Assembly (NCBI RefSeq): GCF_004664715.2
Contig: NC_051067.1
Coordinates: forward strand, 66,172,982 to 66,236,981
Direction: 5' to 3'
Length of the DNA: 64,000 nucleotides
From: Peromyscus leucopus
Lineage: Eukaryota > Chordata > Mammalia > Rodentia > Cricetidae
The notes under the pieces were generated by a model. That model saw only the letters and a program-made list of their open reading frames with translations, was not told the origin of the DNA and searched no databases. Position numbers and translations under genes: made by a program. This document shows, piece after piece, positions 22,946 to 34,414 of the stretch. How positions within the stretch are numbered: position 1 is the first letter of the stretch; every line of letters begins with the position of its first letter.

Positions 22946-23872
22946 AGATCTTTCTGAGAGAGAATAAACTTTCTAGTTAAAAGGATGTTTGGTTTCTAAT
23001 GCACTGCTGGTACAGTTTTCATTGCCCTGCAAGTTTATATTGGGGAATTATCACTATCTCCACATAGAGTAAGAAATAAAAAGGAGTAACATAAACATGA
23101 ACAAAGGAGAAACTGGACTATGTTGGGACTGTCCCTAAGGGGCATTGTGATCTCATGGGACTATCCTATAAATCTTATCTGCAGTATATGGAGGGCCTTG
23201 GTTAAGCAGTATTTCCCCCTGCTTGCATCCCTCCACACATTTGAAAGGAATTCTAGGGAAAAAGCTACTCATTTAGGAAGAAAACATTTGTTTATCTTAC
23301 TGGATGCTTGTGATCACTGTATACAACCATTCTGGGATACATGGTGAAAAAGTAAAATAAAAATAAAAATATAGTGAAAGTTTTAAGCCAACTGTTCATT
23401 TGGAAACCATTTCATTCCATCATGTTCTCTTGTTCTATCTGCATCCATGGTGACAAAACCCTCACCAACCCACCTTTATTAGGAAGGACTGTTTTCATGT
23501 TCATTATGTAACTGTGACACAACTTCTCCCCATGGATAATCTATACAAAGTCCCAAATTTGCTTTTCAGTTACGCCATGCTGTAGAAGGGAAGAAAAAAA
23601 AGAAATGTGCATAACTAGAATACTAGTATCTTTTGTGATTTTTAAAATGATCAAAAAAGAGAATGCTTGAGTAGATATGAACAAAACTTGCAAGAGGAGA
23701 AAAACAAATAGACTATCAGTGCACTAGACAAGAAAAAAGTCATGAGGAGGCCTCATCACATGATCACTCAGCACAAATCATGTTTGCCATTGGTAAGGCA
23801 AATAAAAATTCTGCCCATAGGAAGTTGCAAAATTTAAAATTAGAAAAAGAATGTAATGTTTTCTACTTCATT
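22946..23872. other. Single-copy sequence
   Basis: Nothing recognised. A 75-codon frame at 23120-23347 shows no family features. Confidence 0.35.
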
Positions 23873-23925
23873 TTTGGTTGTGAGCCTAGCCTTTAATGGC
23901 TGAGCCATCTCTCCAGCCCAAATGT
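23873..23925 (-). mobile_element. B2/B4 SINE head fragment, antisense
   Basis: 'tggctgagccatctctccag' followed by 'ccc' is the antisense of the tRNA-derived SINE head. Only about 50 bp is present. Confidence 0.65.
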
Positions 23926-23959
23926 TTTCTACTTTAAAAATAAGTTGTTGTTGTTTTTT

Positions 23960-24090
23960 TTAATTCCAGGCAGGGTAATACATGTCTATAACCTCCCTCC
24001 ATTTGGGAGGCTGAATTAGGAGGATGCCTAAAATCCAGGACATAGGACCAGCCTGGACAATACAGAGAGAAAGTGTCTCAAAGTAAACAA
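23960..24090 (+). mobile_element. Old B1-like SINE
   Basis: 'ggcagggtaatacatgtcta', 'catttgggaggctgaattag', 'ggaccagcctggacaataca' and 'agagagaaagtgtctcaaag' follow the 7SL-derived B1 order with many changes. Confidence 0.6.
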
Positions 24091-24239
24091 GCATATCATT
24101 CTAAAAAGTCTAAACCTATTGCAAATAATATTGTATGCTTTTATAAACATTATTTTCTACAGCCCTGCAAGTAATTTTCCTTGGTTTTTATGGCATAGCC
24201 AAGTGAATGGGAAAATACCATACAAAGAGCAACACCTAA

Positions 24240-24418
24240 GATTTTGATGTTGGGCTTTGTGTGTGATGGTTGATGTGAATGGGCACTGGGTGTGACTGGT
24301 GACGTGAAGGTTCTGTTGACTTTCATTGGAGGGGGACTCTGTTCTTCTAGATACTCATAAGGAAGTGTCTGACTGTAGTACGATGGAAGATCTAAGCCAC
24401 ATCCTGAGCAAGTCAACT
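24240..24418 (-). other. Possible internal exon on the minus strand, gene unknown
   Basis: On the minus strand 'atgagtttttag' (acceptor-like) precedes an open stretch of about 57 codons that ends at 'atcttag|gtgttg' (donor-like). The peptide, which includes CGLDLPSYYSQTLPYEYLEE, is proline- and serine-rich and less repetitive than chance frames nearby, but I do not recognise it. An 88-codon frame runs on past the donor to 24150. Chance remains the likelier explanation. Confidence 0.15.
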
Positions 24419-24764
24419 AAAAACTCATAAGATTTACTGTCCCTCCTATAAAATTTCCTTTAGGTAAAATTGTGAAAACCACAGTTATTTTATCATATCA
24501 AGGAGAGATGTTTTAGTGAAGCAATTGTATTGGCCTCTTTTCAGGTAACTAAATCCCATTCACAACTAATTTCCTATCAGTGAAAGTTTTGCTAAGCACC
24601 ATCTAATTTTGCTTGATATTTTAAGCAGGTTTTGTTAAGAAAATGTCCTGAGTAGGGCAGATACAAAAAGGATTATTTTGTTGTTTTTAATAGGGGACCC
24701 TGAAAGATAATGTCTTTAGACTCAGTACAAAGAATTTTCACATCTCATAATCTCCTTGCTTCTT

Positions 24765-25430
24765 TTTTTTCCATGTTCATAATGTGTTCAGTTTTTTTAA
24801 ATTTTATCATTTAATTTAATTTTACATATTAGCCATGGATTCCCCTGTCCTCCCTCCTCCCGTCTCTCCTCCCCCTCCCTTCAGCTCACCCACCCCCCAT
24901 TCCCATCTCCTCCAGGGCAAGGACTCCCCTGGGGATTCAGATCAGCCTGGTAGATTCAGTCCAGGCAGGTCCAGTCTCCTCCACCCTTCACACAGGCTGA
25001 GCAAAGTGTCCCTGCATAGGCCCTAGGTTCCAAACAGCCAGTTCATGCACTAAGGACAGGTTCTGGTCCCACTGCCTGGGTGCCTTCCAAACAGTTCAAG
25101 CTAATCAACTGTCTCACTTATCCAGAGGGCCTGATCCAGGTGGGGGCTCCTCAGCTACTGGTTCATAGTTCATGTGTTTCCACTACTTTGGCTATTTGTC
25201 CCTGTGTTTTTTCCAACCATGGACTCAACAATTCTTGCTCATACAATCCCTCCTCTCTCTCATTGATTGGATCCTGGAGCTCCACCTGGAGCCTGGCCGT
25301 GGATCTCTGCATCCGCTTCCATCAGTCACTGGATGAGAGTTCTACCATGACCGTTAGGGTGTTTGGCCATCCTATCACCAGAATAAGTCAATTTGGGCTT
25401 TCTCTCGGCCATTGCCAGTAGTCTATTGTG
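24765..25430 (-). mobile_element. L1 3' UTR insertion, antisense
   Basis: Poly-T at the left is followed by the reverse complement of the L1 3' UTR seen at 5900-6640 (shared 'ctgatccaggtgggggctcc' and 'catgtgtttccact'). It is flanked by a perfect 14-bp target duplication, tctccttgcttctt, at 24751-24764 and 25431-25444. It is 5'-truncated to about 0.65 kb. Open frames inside are antisense artefacts. Confidence 0.93.
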
Positions 25431-25444
25431 TCTCCTTGCTTCTT

Positions 25445-25874
25445 AACTGGAGTTCATGGTGATCAGATTATTGTCAGGGCTGTTAATTATCTATAACCAT
25501 TGATAAATCCTTTCAAGGTCTTCTATGTATTTTTTCCCAAAGAAACTCCCATCCAGTCTGTTTTGATGCATTCTCCGTTCACACTTTTCTTCTATTTCTG
25601 GAAATATAACAACTCAAGACTGACAAGATATTTTGCTTCTGGACTAAAGAATCTCTTTGATGATTCTCAGGTGTCCCTCATCTATCCACCTGTAGAAACT
25701 TTACCCTTCTTCCTCCTGAGCCCCCCTCCCCCCACCTAACAGTCACAAGAAGTTTGTACCACACAGATATCATTAGGCAAAGCTTTGAGAGTTGAAATTC
25801 AATGGGCAGACCAATACAGCTGGTGGGGGCATTGTGAAGGCTTGGAGAAATGTTTACTTACACATCCTGGAAAC
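25445..25874. other. Single-copy sequence
   Basis: Nothing recognised. Confidence 0.35.
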
Positions 25875-26389
25875 TGTAAGATGAACTGCTAAATGGCTTT
25901 TATTAATAAAAAAAAAAAAAACCTGGAACCAGATATTGGCGTGAAAGCCGAGAAATAAGGGAATAGGACAAGCCACAGCCAACCTCACCTCACCAACTCC
26001 TCAGCTTCCAAAGAGACCTATGTCCTGTATACTCACACCTGCATGCCTTTCTGTCCCTGCCCTCTTACTTCCTCTCTCCACCAAGCTACATCACTTCCTC
26101 TTTCTGCCCAGCTCTGTCACTTCCCGTCTGTCTGTACAGACCTCCAGACCTCCATGGTTAACTAGTGTTGAAATTAAAGGTGTGTGCTACCATGCCTGGC
26201 TCTGTTCCCAGTGTAGCTTGAACTTACAAAGATCTGGATAGATCTCTGCCTCCTGAATGCTAGGATTAAAGGCATGTGCTACCATTGCCTGACTTCTTTG
26301 TTTACTATAGTGGCTGTTTTTTCCTCTGATCCTCAGGTAAGCTTTATTAGGGTGTACAATATATTGGGGGAACACAATATATCACCACA
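25875..26389 (-). mobile_element. Solo LTR with embedded B1-like segments, antisense
   Basis: Ends 'aatatatcaccaca' (antisense TGTGGTGATAT start) and carries 'gctttattagggtgtacaat', like the LTRs at 36371-36897 and 62600-63092. B1-like pieces occur twice ('taaaggtgtgtgctaccatg', 'gctaggattaaaggcatgtg'). Flanking ggaaac and gcaagc may be a decayed 6-bp duplication. An A-run sits near the left end. Confidence 0.8.
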
Positions 26390-26715
26390 GCAAGCATCCT
26401 AAAATTTTCAGTTCCCCTCAAGATAAACACTATCTATAAATTCCTCCCAACTTAGAAGAGTATCCCATATTTAAAATGGTGGTTTGCAGGAGAGAATTCT
26501 TGAATCAGCCTGGAAATTCACAGAAGTGTTGTACGCATGTGCATATGTACAATAGGGAAGGAAGGCTTCCTGTACAGCTCTTCTTCAGTCAAGCTTAGCT
26601 GTTACAAACTTTTTGGGGCTAATGTGAGTGTTTTACTGGCTTCCTCCAGAAACTGTTAATTACCATAAATCTAGTGGCTTATAACAATGTAAATTTGTCA
26701 TCACTATTATAAATG

Positions 26716-26910
26716 TAATTTTTAAAGATTTATTTATTTTATTTGTGTGTATGAGTGTTTTGCCTGAATGCCTGCATATGTACCATGTGTGTTCTTGTTG
26801 CCTGCAAAAGCCAAAAGAAGGCACAGAATCCCTGAAAGTGGAGTTATGGATAGTTATGAGCCACCATATGGGTGCTCTTAACCATTTAGCCACCTCTTCA
26901 TCTCTCTTAA
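26716..26910 (-). mobile_element. B2/B3-type SINE, antisense
   Basis: 'aaagatttatttattttatt' is the antisense tail, then 'gtatgagtgttttgcctgaa', and the antisense head 'gtgctcttaaccatttagcc'. It is diverged. Confidence 0.8.
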
Positions 26911-26964
26911 TGTATTACTTTTTATTAACTACAGCCAGATTCCACTGAACCTGAAGTACAACCA

Positions 26965-27385
26965 AAATGTATATTTCATTCATCCACTCTTCAGTAGTTG
27001 AACACTTAAGTTGTTTTCATATCTGGATTATGATGAGTGGTTCTACCAGGAATTCTGTTTATGTACAAATTTTTTAAATTGGGCATATATCTTTATTCCC
27101 AGTTGATACGCAATGGAACAGCTAGGTCCTCAAGTAAATTTATTTTTAACCTTTTGAGAAATTGTTATAATGTTTCCCAAAGTGAATACATTATTTCATA
27201 TTCCCATCAGCGGTTTCTAGGGTTGTGGTTCCTTGCCAGCATTTATTATTATCTTCACTTTTATCATATGTATGCTAATGGCATGAGTGACATCTCACTG
27301 TGGTTTTGATTTACATTTACCTAATGAGTAATGGTGTGCATTTCATAGTTGCTTATTTGCTACTTTTTGAAAAATTTTGTCTTCT
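26965..27385 (-). mobile_element. Ancient L1 (L1M-like) ORF2 fragment, antisense
   Basis: 'catccactcttcagtagttg', 'gtttcccaaagtgaatacat', 'ttcccatcagcggtttctag' and 'ctcactgtggttttgattta' follow the antisense ancient L1 ORF2 3' region. Overlapping open frames are spurious. Confidence 0.8.
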
Positions 27386-28324
27386 ATCATTTTTCAAGCC
27401 CAACCCATTCCAACTTGAACTTCTTACTGCACTTCATCTCTCTAAATCAGGTCTTGGCCAAAATAAAAGAGCATCATCAGATGTGGTACAGGGTTCTGGC
27501 CATTTGTCTTACATTCCATAGGAGGCATGGGGAAAGTTCTTGCTTTGTAGGTCAAAATTTATTTTTAAGTTTTTTTTTAAATAAATATGAAGCTTGCCAC
27601 ATTAATTGATTATCTGTTATCTAGGAATCTTATTTTCATTAATTACTCTGGGAACACACACACAGACACACATCTGTCTTAAGTGTGTAGGTATTAGAAC
27701 AATAGAAATATGTTTAGAATCAATGTAAAAAACACCAAAGACAGTTTATAGAATTCCCTTGTCATTTCTGTCATTTCACAAAGCTCAAGGAAGCCCTAAA
27801 GTCTCATCCTTTATTTCTTCTATCTCTCTTACGAACAAATTTGCTGAGTTAAATTATTTCTTAATCACTCATTGTTCCATGCTGGCCTTATTTAAAGCAA
27901 TTTTCTTTTGTATCGAAGTCAAAGCAGAGCAGGCATAAAACTAGCTGGTAAGTGACATGTTGGTTGCCTTTTCAGGATTTTCCAGCTTATTCTAAAGTCT
28001 TCTGGGTAGCACAAAATGATTCTTTCAAAGAAGCCAACATTTTATTAAAGTGAGATTCCTGCACAGGGGGAAGAGCGTGGAAAGCTGTGATCGGAGACGA
28101 CAGTTGGTTTACTCTTACCATTTGATCACAAAATTCCTGCCATCTGTGGGAAGCCACACAGGCAAACGTGTCATCACATCTAATAATGAAAAGAAAAAAC
28201 AGACAGAACGTGCTGGAGAAACAGACTGCTTTAATTACCCTCTCACAATGCTCCTGGAGAATTCGAAAGAAAACTTAGTGCATGCAAGTTGTTTATACTG
28301 AGGTAGCCAGAGTTGGGGTTTGCT
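27386..28324. other. Single-copy sequence
   Basis: No gene recognised. An 83-codon frame at 28050-28301 has no family features. Confidence 0.35.
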
Positions 28325-28352
28325 TAAACAACAACTACAACAACAACAACAA
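28325..28352. repeat. (CAA)n short repeat
   Basis: Imperfect CAA triplets. Confidence 0.9.
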
Positions 28353-28895
28353 AGAGGGTTCATACCCTCAGAATTTCAACAACTTCAGTTGGGAGTGGAT
28401 AGAGTAGAATGATCAGATTGTGGGAGAAATCTGAAAATTTGAAACAATGGATTTGGTTTGTTCAGCAAATACACGATCTGGTCATTGTCTATAGTCTGTC
28501 ATTTATAAGCTAGAGTCTCAAATTTTATTTTCAAATTGAGCTATAGTTTTGCTGGAACAAAGAAGAGGCTGCAGGAGTATGAAAACAATGCTGATATGCC
28601 TGTCGTCTCCTGATGGAACAGTCATTGGCTCCCAACTCCCATCCTTTCTTCTTTCAGTTCTTCAATGGAGACCAGGTTGTAGTTCATTGTAACCTCTGGC
28701 TTAGGTGTTCTCATGGGGACAAGGGAGTGAGGGCATTTCCCCTTCCTTGAGAGCAATATGGATTATGTTCCAGACAGCTTCAAAAAGATAACAAAGATAC
28801 AGTGATGTCTCACATCGTCCTCATCAATGTTAACTTCTGGGACTCAAGATGAATATCACTTTCCTTCCCTCGTGTCAGAACCTGTAGATGTCTGT
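28353..28895. other. Single-copy sequence
   Basis: Nothing recognised between the CAA repeat and the minisatellite. Confidence 0.4.
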
Positions 28896-29947
28896 GCACG
28901 CCCCTATGTATATGCCCCTATGCACACGCCCCTCTCCTATACACACACCCCTATGCACATGCCCCTCCCCTATACATACACACCTATGCACATGCCCCTA
29001 TGCACATGCCCCTATGCACACGCCCCTATACACACACCCCTATACACATGCCCCTATACACACGCCCTTTCCCTATACACACGCCCCTATGCACATGCCC
29101 CTATGCACATGCCCCATGCACATGCCCCTATACACATGCTCCTATACACACACCCCTATACACACACCCCTATACACACACCCCTATACACACGCCCTTT
29201 CCCTATACACACGCCCCTATGCACATGCCCCTATGCACACGCCCCTCTCCTATACACACACCCCTATGCACACGCCCCTCCCCTATACATACACCCCTAT
29301 GCACACGCCCCTATACACACACCCCTATACACACACTCCTATACACACACCCCTATACACATGCCCCTATACACACGCCCTTTCCCTATACACACGCCCC
29401 TATGCACATGCCTCTATGCACATGCCCCTATACACATGCCCCTATGCACATGCCCCTATGCACATGCTCCTATACATATGCTCCTATACACATGCCCCTA
29501 TGCACATGCCCCTATACACACACCCCTATACACACACCCCTATACACACACCCCTATACATACACCCCTATACACATGCCCCTATGCAATGCCCCTATGC
29601 ACACGCCCTTTCCCTATACACACGCCCCTATGCACATGCCCTTTCCCTATACACACGCCCCTATGCACATGCCCCTATGCACATGCCCCTATGCACATGC
29701 CCCTATAAACATGCTCCTATACACACACCCCTATGCACATGCCCCTATGCACATGCCCCTATACACACACCCCTATACACACACCCCTATGCAATGCCCC
29801 TATACACATGCCCTTTCCCTATACACACGCCCCTATGCACATGCCCCTATGCACACGCCCCTATGCACACGTCCCTATGCACATGCCCCTATACACACAC
29901 CCCTATACACACACGCCCCTATGCACACGCCCCTATGCACATGCCCC
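28896..29947. repeat. 14-bp minisatellite, about 75 units
   Basis: The unit is (g/a)cccctat(a/g)cacac or its variant ending acat; 14 bp per unit over 1,052 bp. Variant units include 'cgccctttccctatacacac' and a shortened 'ctatgcaatgcc'; these variants recur at intervals, suggesting higher-order structure. The unit has no stop codon on the plus strand, so all three forward frames stay open and give 14-residue repeats rich in His, Pro, Thr, Tyr and Cys (frames of 293, 354 and 385 codons). That is a property of the unit, not evidence of a gene. Confidence 0.97.
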
Positions 29948-32221
29948 AGGAGACAAGAAGCTGTTTCAAGTCTTCTCATTTTCCATTTCATTTCTTCTTC
30001 CACTCTTTACAATGGGAAAATCTTTCCATCTCTAACCAGTATTAAGATTATCATGTCACAATGAGTGAGAACAGGGAAAAATAGCCAGGGAGTGACTGGT
30101 GACTGGTCACTACCTGTAGCAACAGATAAGTAATCTACAAGTATATTTTAAGTTCTATTTAATAAATTTGTCACTTCAATGAAGTTCTATGTCATCTCTT
30201 TTTCTACCAGTTACTTTGTATAGAACATATTTGTAGCAAATGAATCTACATGTCCTGAGAATTCATTCTCACACCATCTTGTGTCAACTTCCCTCTGAAA
30301 TTTTTCATTTTCATTCAATTACTCATTTGAGCTGTGTGCTAACTTCACAAAGAACAAAACAGAGAAAGAAAATTTTAAATGTACAATAAAAATACAATAT
30401 AGCTCTTTTCTATGATTTATATACTATGAAAACAATGCCTCATTTCACAGTATTACACTGTTAAAAGGTAAGACAAATGTAAAATATTCAGGGTGGTATG
30501 TGCGATGTATGAGTACATGAATGTATGTGAGTATAAAATATCTCCTTCTAGGTCAGGATAATTGAAATATTTATTATAATATTATCTTATTCTTTCTCAA
30601 TAATGTTTAATTGAGCCTCTATTAAAGTTTAGGCACTATCTTAAATAATGTTAAAATAATAGCATTTAAGCAGACAATCTGTTTTTGTTGTGATAATGAA
30701 TAAAATCCTAAAAGTATGATCTACTGTGCATGAGAGGAAAGAATGCTAAGAAACTAAACCATAGAAAGAAGAGAAGTTGTAATGATGTTAGACTATTTCT
30801 GTTTTTTTTTTATATTAGTTGACCAGGAAGAACTATGCTTAGAATGTGATTTTTGGATGAAGGCCAAAACCAAATGATTGTATCAATCATGAAGATGGGG
30901 GGGGGAGCATTAATAATATTCAAAATAAGTACAGATAAATTTTTACTTGTTTTCCATTTAATGCAAGTTGTGGGTGATTCATTTTACTTTTAAATCTCAT
31001 AAGAGAAATATGTTCTATCAACACAGAAATTTAACCATAGGATGTTTGGTTTGAGGATTAAATATATATTAAAATATACATTAAATTTTAACAACTTATT
31101 AAACACTATTTTGCAAAATATTTCACCATCTGATATTTGGTATTTTTGCATTTGGGTCTTCAAAATATCAACAGGTTTCAGACTCCTATTTACAAGCGCA
31201 TTCCTGTAAATAACATATTGTGAGGGGGACAGTCTTAGTTTTCAGTAAGTACAAAACTAAATTGGAAATAGTCATCAGAGTGACTTCTTAGCAACATTGG
31301 GGTTTAAAGTGGATTCATATTGAAGTTTGACATAAGGTACTTAATCATGAGCATGATTAACAGCTCTTATGAATTTGTGTAGAGATGAGTTAGTAGGTTC
31401 AGCATCCATATCTCATTATTAAGTGACTGCATTTCAGAATCAGATTTCCTTGTCTTTACAAAATTCATCAAAGCCTATTATGGGTGGAAAATAAACAATA
31501 TGTAGTACAGAATAAATATAAACACACAGGAGCTTCAGAATAGTCACTGTCTGCCCACAGTAGGTCACAGGGTTTAACAAATAAGTAGACATTGGCATAT
31601 TCACTCTGGGTCATGGTTATCAGTCTTCAGTAACTGCCTCTCATGATCATCATCCCACTCTTGGAAACTCTCCAGTGAGTCTATTTTAAAGGGAAGATAA
31701 TGGTTTAGAGGATGATTTTTCTCTGTGACAGTGTAGGATAGATAGTGAGGGCAGTGCTGAGCAAACAGCCTGCTGTCTTCATCACAGGGAGCCACCTTTT
31801 GGAAAACTCAAGTTGGAAACTATTGCCGTTTTCATTTGATTTCAAGGCAAGATATTTAGTAGAAGTCAGTACTGAAGTCACTGGGATAGTGAGGAGGCAT
31901 CCAGACTCAGGGAAGCCTTCCAATAATTTGTCTGAAAGATAAGTTTAAAAATAAATAAATGGATAAGAACAAAAGCACAAGGACACAAAGGGGCTTAGAA
32001 GATTTAAGGAACAGTATACAACTCAGTATGGTTGACTCAGATGTGACTAGGAGAAGGAGTACTTAAGAATGGAGAGAGGAGGCTTATGGTGTGTTCTTTA
32101 TGTTATAGAGATATGTCAAAACTTCATTCTAAACTGCTGAGATGCCATCAAACTATGCTTACCACAGGTATAAAGTATTCCAACTAACATGTTAGAAAGA
32201 ACTACAGGGCCACAGCATGGC
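29948..32221. other. Single-copy AT-rich sequence
   Basis: No gene recognised. At 31601-31942 both strands hold 64-72 codon frames with no known family. A G-run lies at about 30897-30906. Confidence 0.4.
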
Positions 32222-32236
32222 AAGAACTACTAATAT

Positions 32237-32269
32237 ATCGCTTCTCGGCCTTTTGGCTAAGATCAAGTG
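32237..32269 (+). pseudogene. 3'-truncated U2 snRNA retrocopy
   Basis: 33 nt match the 5' end of U2 spliceosomal RNA exactly as I know it, from 'atcgcttctcggcc' to 'gctaagatcaagtg', then stop. A 14-bp target duplication with one mismatch flanks it (aagaactactaata at 32222-32235, aagaactaccaata at 32270-32283). There is no poly(A). It lacks the branch-site recognition region, Sm site and later stems, and shows no snRNA promoter, so it is a retroposed fragment and not a U2 gene. Confidence 0.92.
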
Positions 32270-32283
32270 AAGAACTACCAATA

Positions 32284-33954
32284 ATATCTTGTTTTGTTCT
32301 GACATCTACAACTTTACCAACACAAAGATCTAAAGAGCCGTTGTCTATGTATGGTTTTTCACCATTTTCTGTCTTCCTATGTATTTCAGTAAAATGAAAG
32401 CATTCTCTTAATATATTCTTGATTAATAATAAGCAAAACAAATAAAACAGAACAATAAGAGCTTCTGTTTTCAATATATTTGATTATCTTTTTTTTTCTA
32501 ATTTTTAGAAAACCAGCTTGATGGGTGGAAGGGATGAATTTAAGAGCCTTAAAGGTAAATAGACTACCCTCAGCAAATGACCAGCAGAAGATTAAGGGTA
32601 GTGAGCATGAATTAGGTATGTAGTAGGTGTGACAGTGACTCAAAAGAGCCCTCAAATCTCATGAGGATGAAAACTGATGCCCTCATAAAGATGGATTTTG
32701 ATAGTTCTGACATAATGGAAAAGCCTAGTTGGAGTTTATCAACCACAGATATCAAGACAGGATAATAGCAGGTTCTGGAATCAGAACTGAATAAGCCAAA
32801 CCATAGTGATGCTCAGATTATGTTAGTCATCACACAACTGCTCCTCAACTCCAAAACACCTGTGGTCCCTTCCCAAACCCATGGCTGCCATCTTGTACAA
32901 GTCAGAAGGAGCAGGTTCTTCTGAAACACAGAACAATTGTCTAAAAAATCAGCCATAAACCTAAATAAACACACTAAATTATTTCACCACATTTTGCTTT
33001 AAACCAGTAGAATAAACTATCATTTTTGTTGTTTCCTCTCTAACAGGGACGTATTTGTTAACAAATATGGCTCAATCATTGAGAAATATGGAAGCTGTGG
33101 TTTTTTTTTAAACATCAGAATTATAGTGTGAATTGACTTGTGACCCACTTCATATTTTTGATCTCTCCAAGCGCTTTGTATTATTGGATAAGAAAGTAGA
33201 TAGAGAAATCCCCACAGTGAAGGGGAAAGAAGATTCTTGAAAGGAAATAGTGAAGGCGCTTGAGTTTCTGATGTGTAGCTCATTTCTCAGAGGATCTAGA
33301 ACTAAGTTTTGTGTTTTGGTGTATTCATTTTTGTTGGTTTGTTTTGTTTTGTTTTTAATAAACATCAGCTCTAACAGTTGTAGATTACAAGACCAGGAAT
33401 GTTTTCAAAAAGCAATTACAAGTGGTCATCCTAGTTGTTCACTAAAGTGGAAAGCTTTGGAGAGTAGAGATAGCCTAAATGGAAACCTATATAATATGGT
33501 GGTGAACACAGCCTTCACTCTATCAGTCATGAGCATTAACCCTACCAAGAGATGTAAACATGAGGTCTGAGTTGTGGGTGATGCAAAACATGAGTCTTTG
33601 GAGAAATAAGGACGTTTATAGTTATTTAGGACTTGGCCACTTGAAAACTTTATTGTGGAGTAAAATATACAGGAGCTCTAGCAAAGATGGAAATGTTAGG
33701 CGCATGAGCTGAGATTAAATAAAACATGTGCCACCACTTTCCCATCCTATAAGCTAGCTTTTATGACAGTTGAGGTAGCATGGTTGGAAGTCACATTGCT
33801 TTGCCCCTTACTGACATTCGTACTCTCTGTTGGCCTCATAGTGTCTGGACTCTTTTCTTCATGAATATAGACAACGTAAGTTCTGATTTCAGTGGTGGTT
33901 GTACAAATTAAAGGTTCATATGTGTCAGTGACTTAGGAATGCAGTAAGCTTTCT
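32284..33954. other. Single-copy sequence
   Basis: No gene recognised. Overlapping 60-106 codon frames show no family features. Confidence 0.4.
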
Positions 33955-34414
33955 TGGACTGCCAGCCCCCAAATCATGACATGAAGACTTATTATTAGTT
34001 ATGAATGCTCTGTCTCATCTTATACTTGCCCCAGTAGCTCTTACTACTTAATTTAACCTGTTTCTCTTCATCTACCTTCTGCCTTGGGGCTTTTTACCTT
34101 TCTTTCATTCTGTATGTCCTACTTTCCTGCTTCCTTTGTGTCTGGCTGACTGGCCTCAGGCATCTCCCTCTCTTTCTTCCTCATCCTCGCTTCTCTTTCA
34201 AGCTTAGATTCATCCTCCTACTTATTCTCTCTGCCTGCCAGTCCTTCCTGTCCCTCTACTGCCTAGCTATTGGTCATTCATATTTTTATTAGACGAATCA
34301 GATGGCACAGGCAAGCAAGAGGAAACAAATACAATATATTTTTACATAGATAAACAAATGTAACATGAACAAATGTAACACATCTTTACATAGTTCAACA
34401 AATACTCTGTGACA
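33955..34414 (-). mobile_element. Solo LTR, mys-like ERV2 group, antisense
   Basis: Contains 'ctgcctagctattggtcatt', 'cttattattagttatgaatg' and 'acatctttacatagttcaac', in the order of the LTR at 2725-3232. Boundaries are approximate and no target duplication was resolved. Confidence 0.7.

Noticed and set aside
28896..29947. Interstitial telomere-like array (CCCTA motif)
   Set aside because: The unit is 14 bp and lacks the CCCTAA hexamer in tandem; the shared CCCTA is incidental.
28827..30064. Three overlapping open frames of 293, 385 and 354 codons
   Set aside because: They lie on the 14-bp minisatellite, whose unit has no stop in any plus frame; all three frames being open at once is the mark of the repeat, not of a gene.
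30897..30906. G-quadruplex candidate
   Set aside because: A single G-run without the spaced G-tracts needed.
32237..32269. Functional U2 snRNA gene
   Set aside because: Only 33 of about 188 nt are present and there is a target duplication on both sides.
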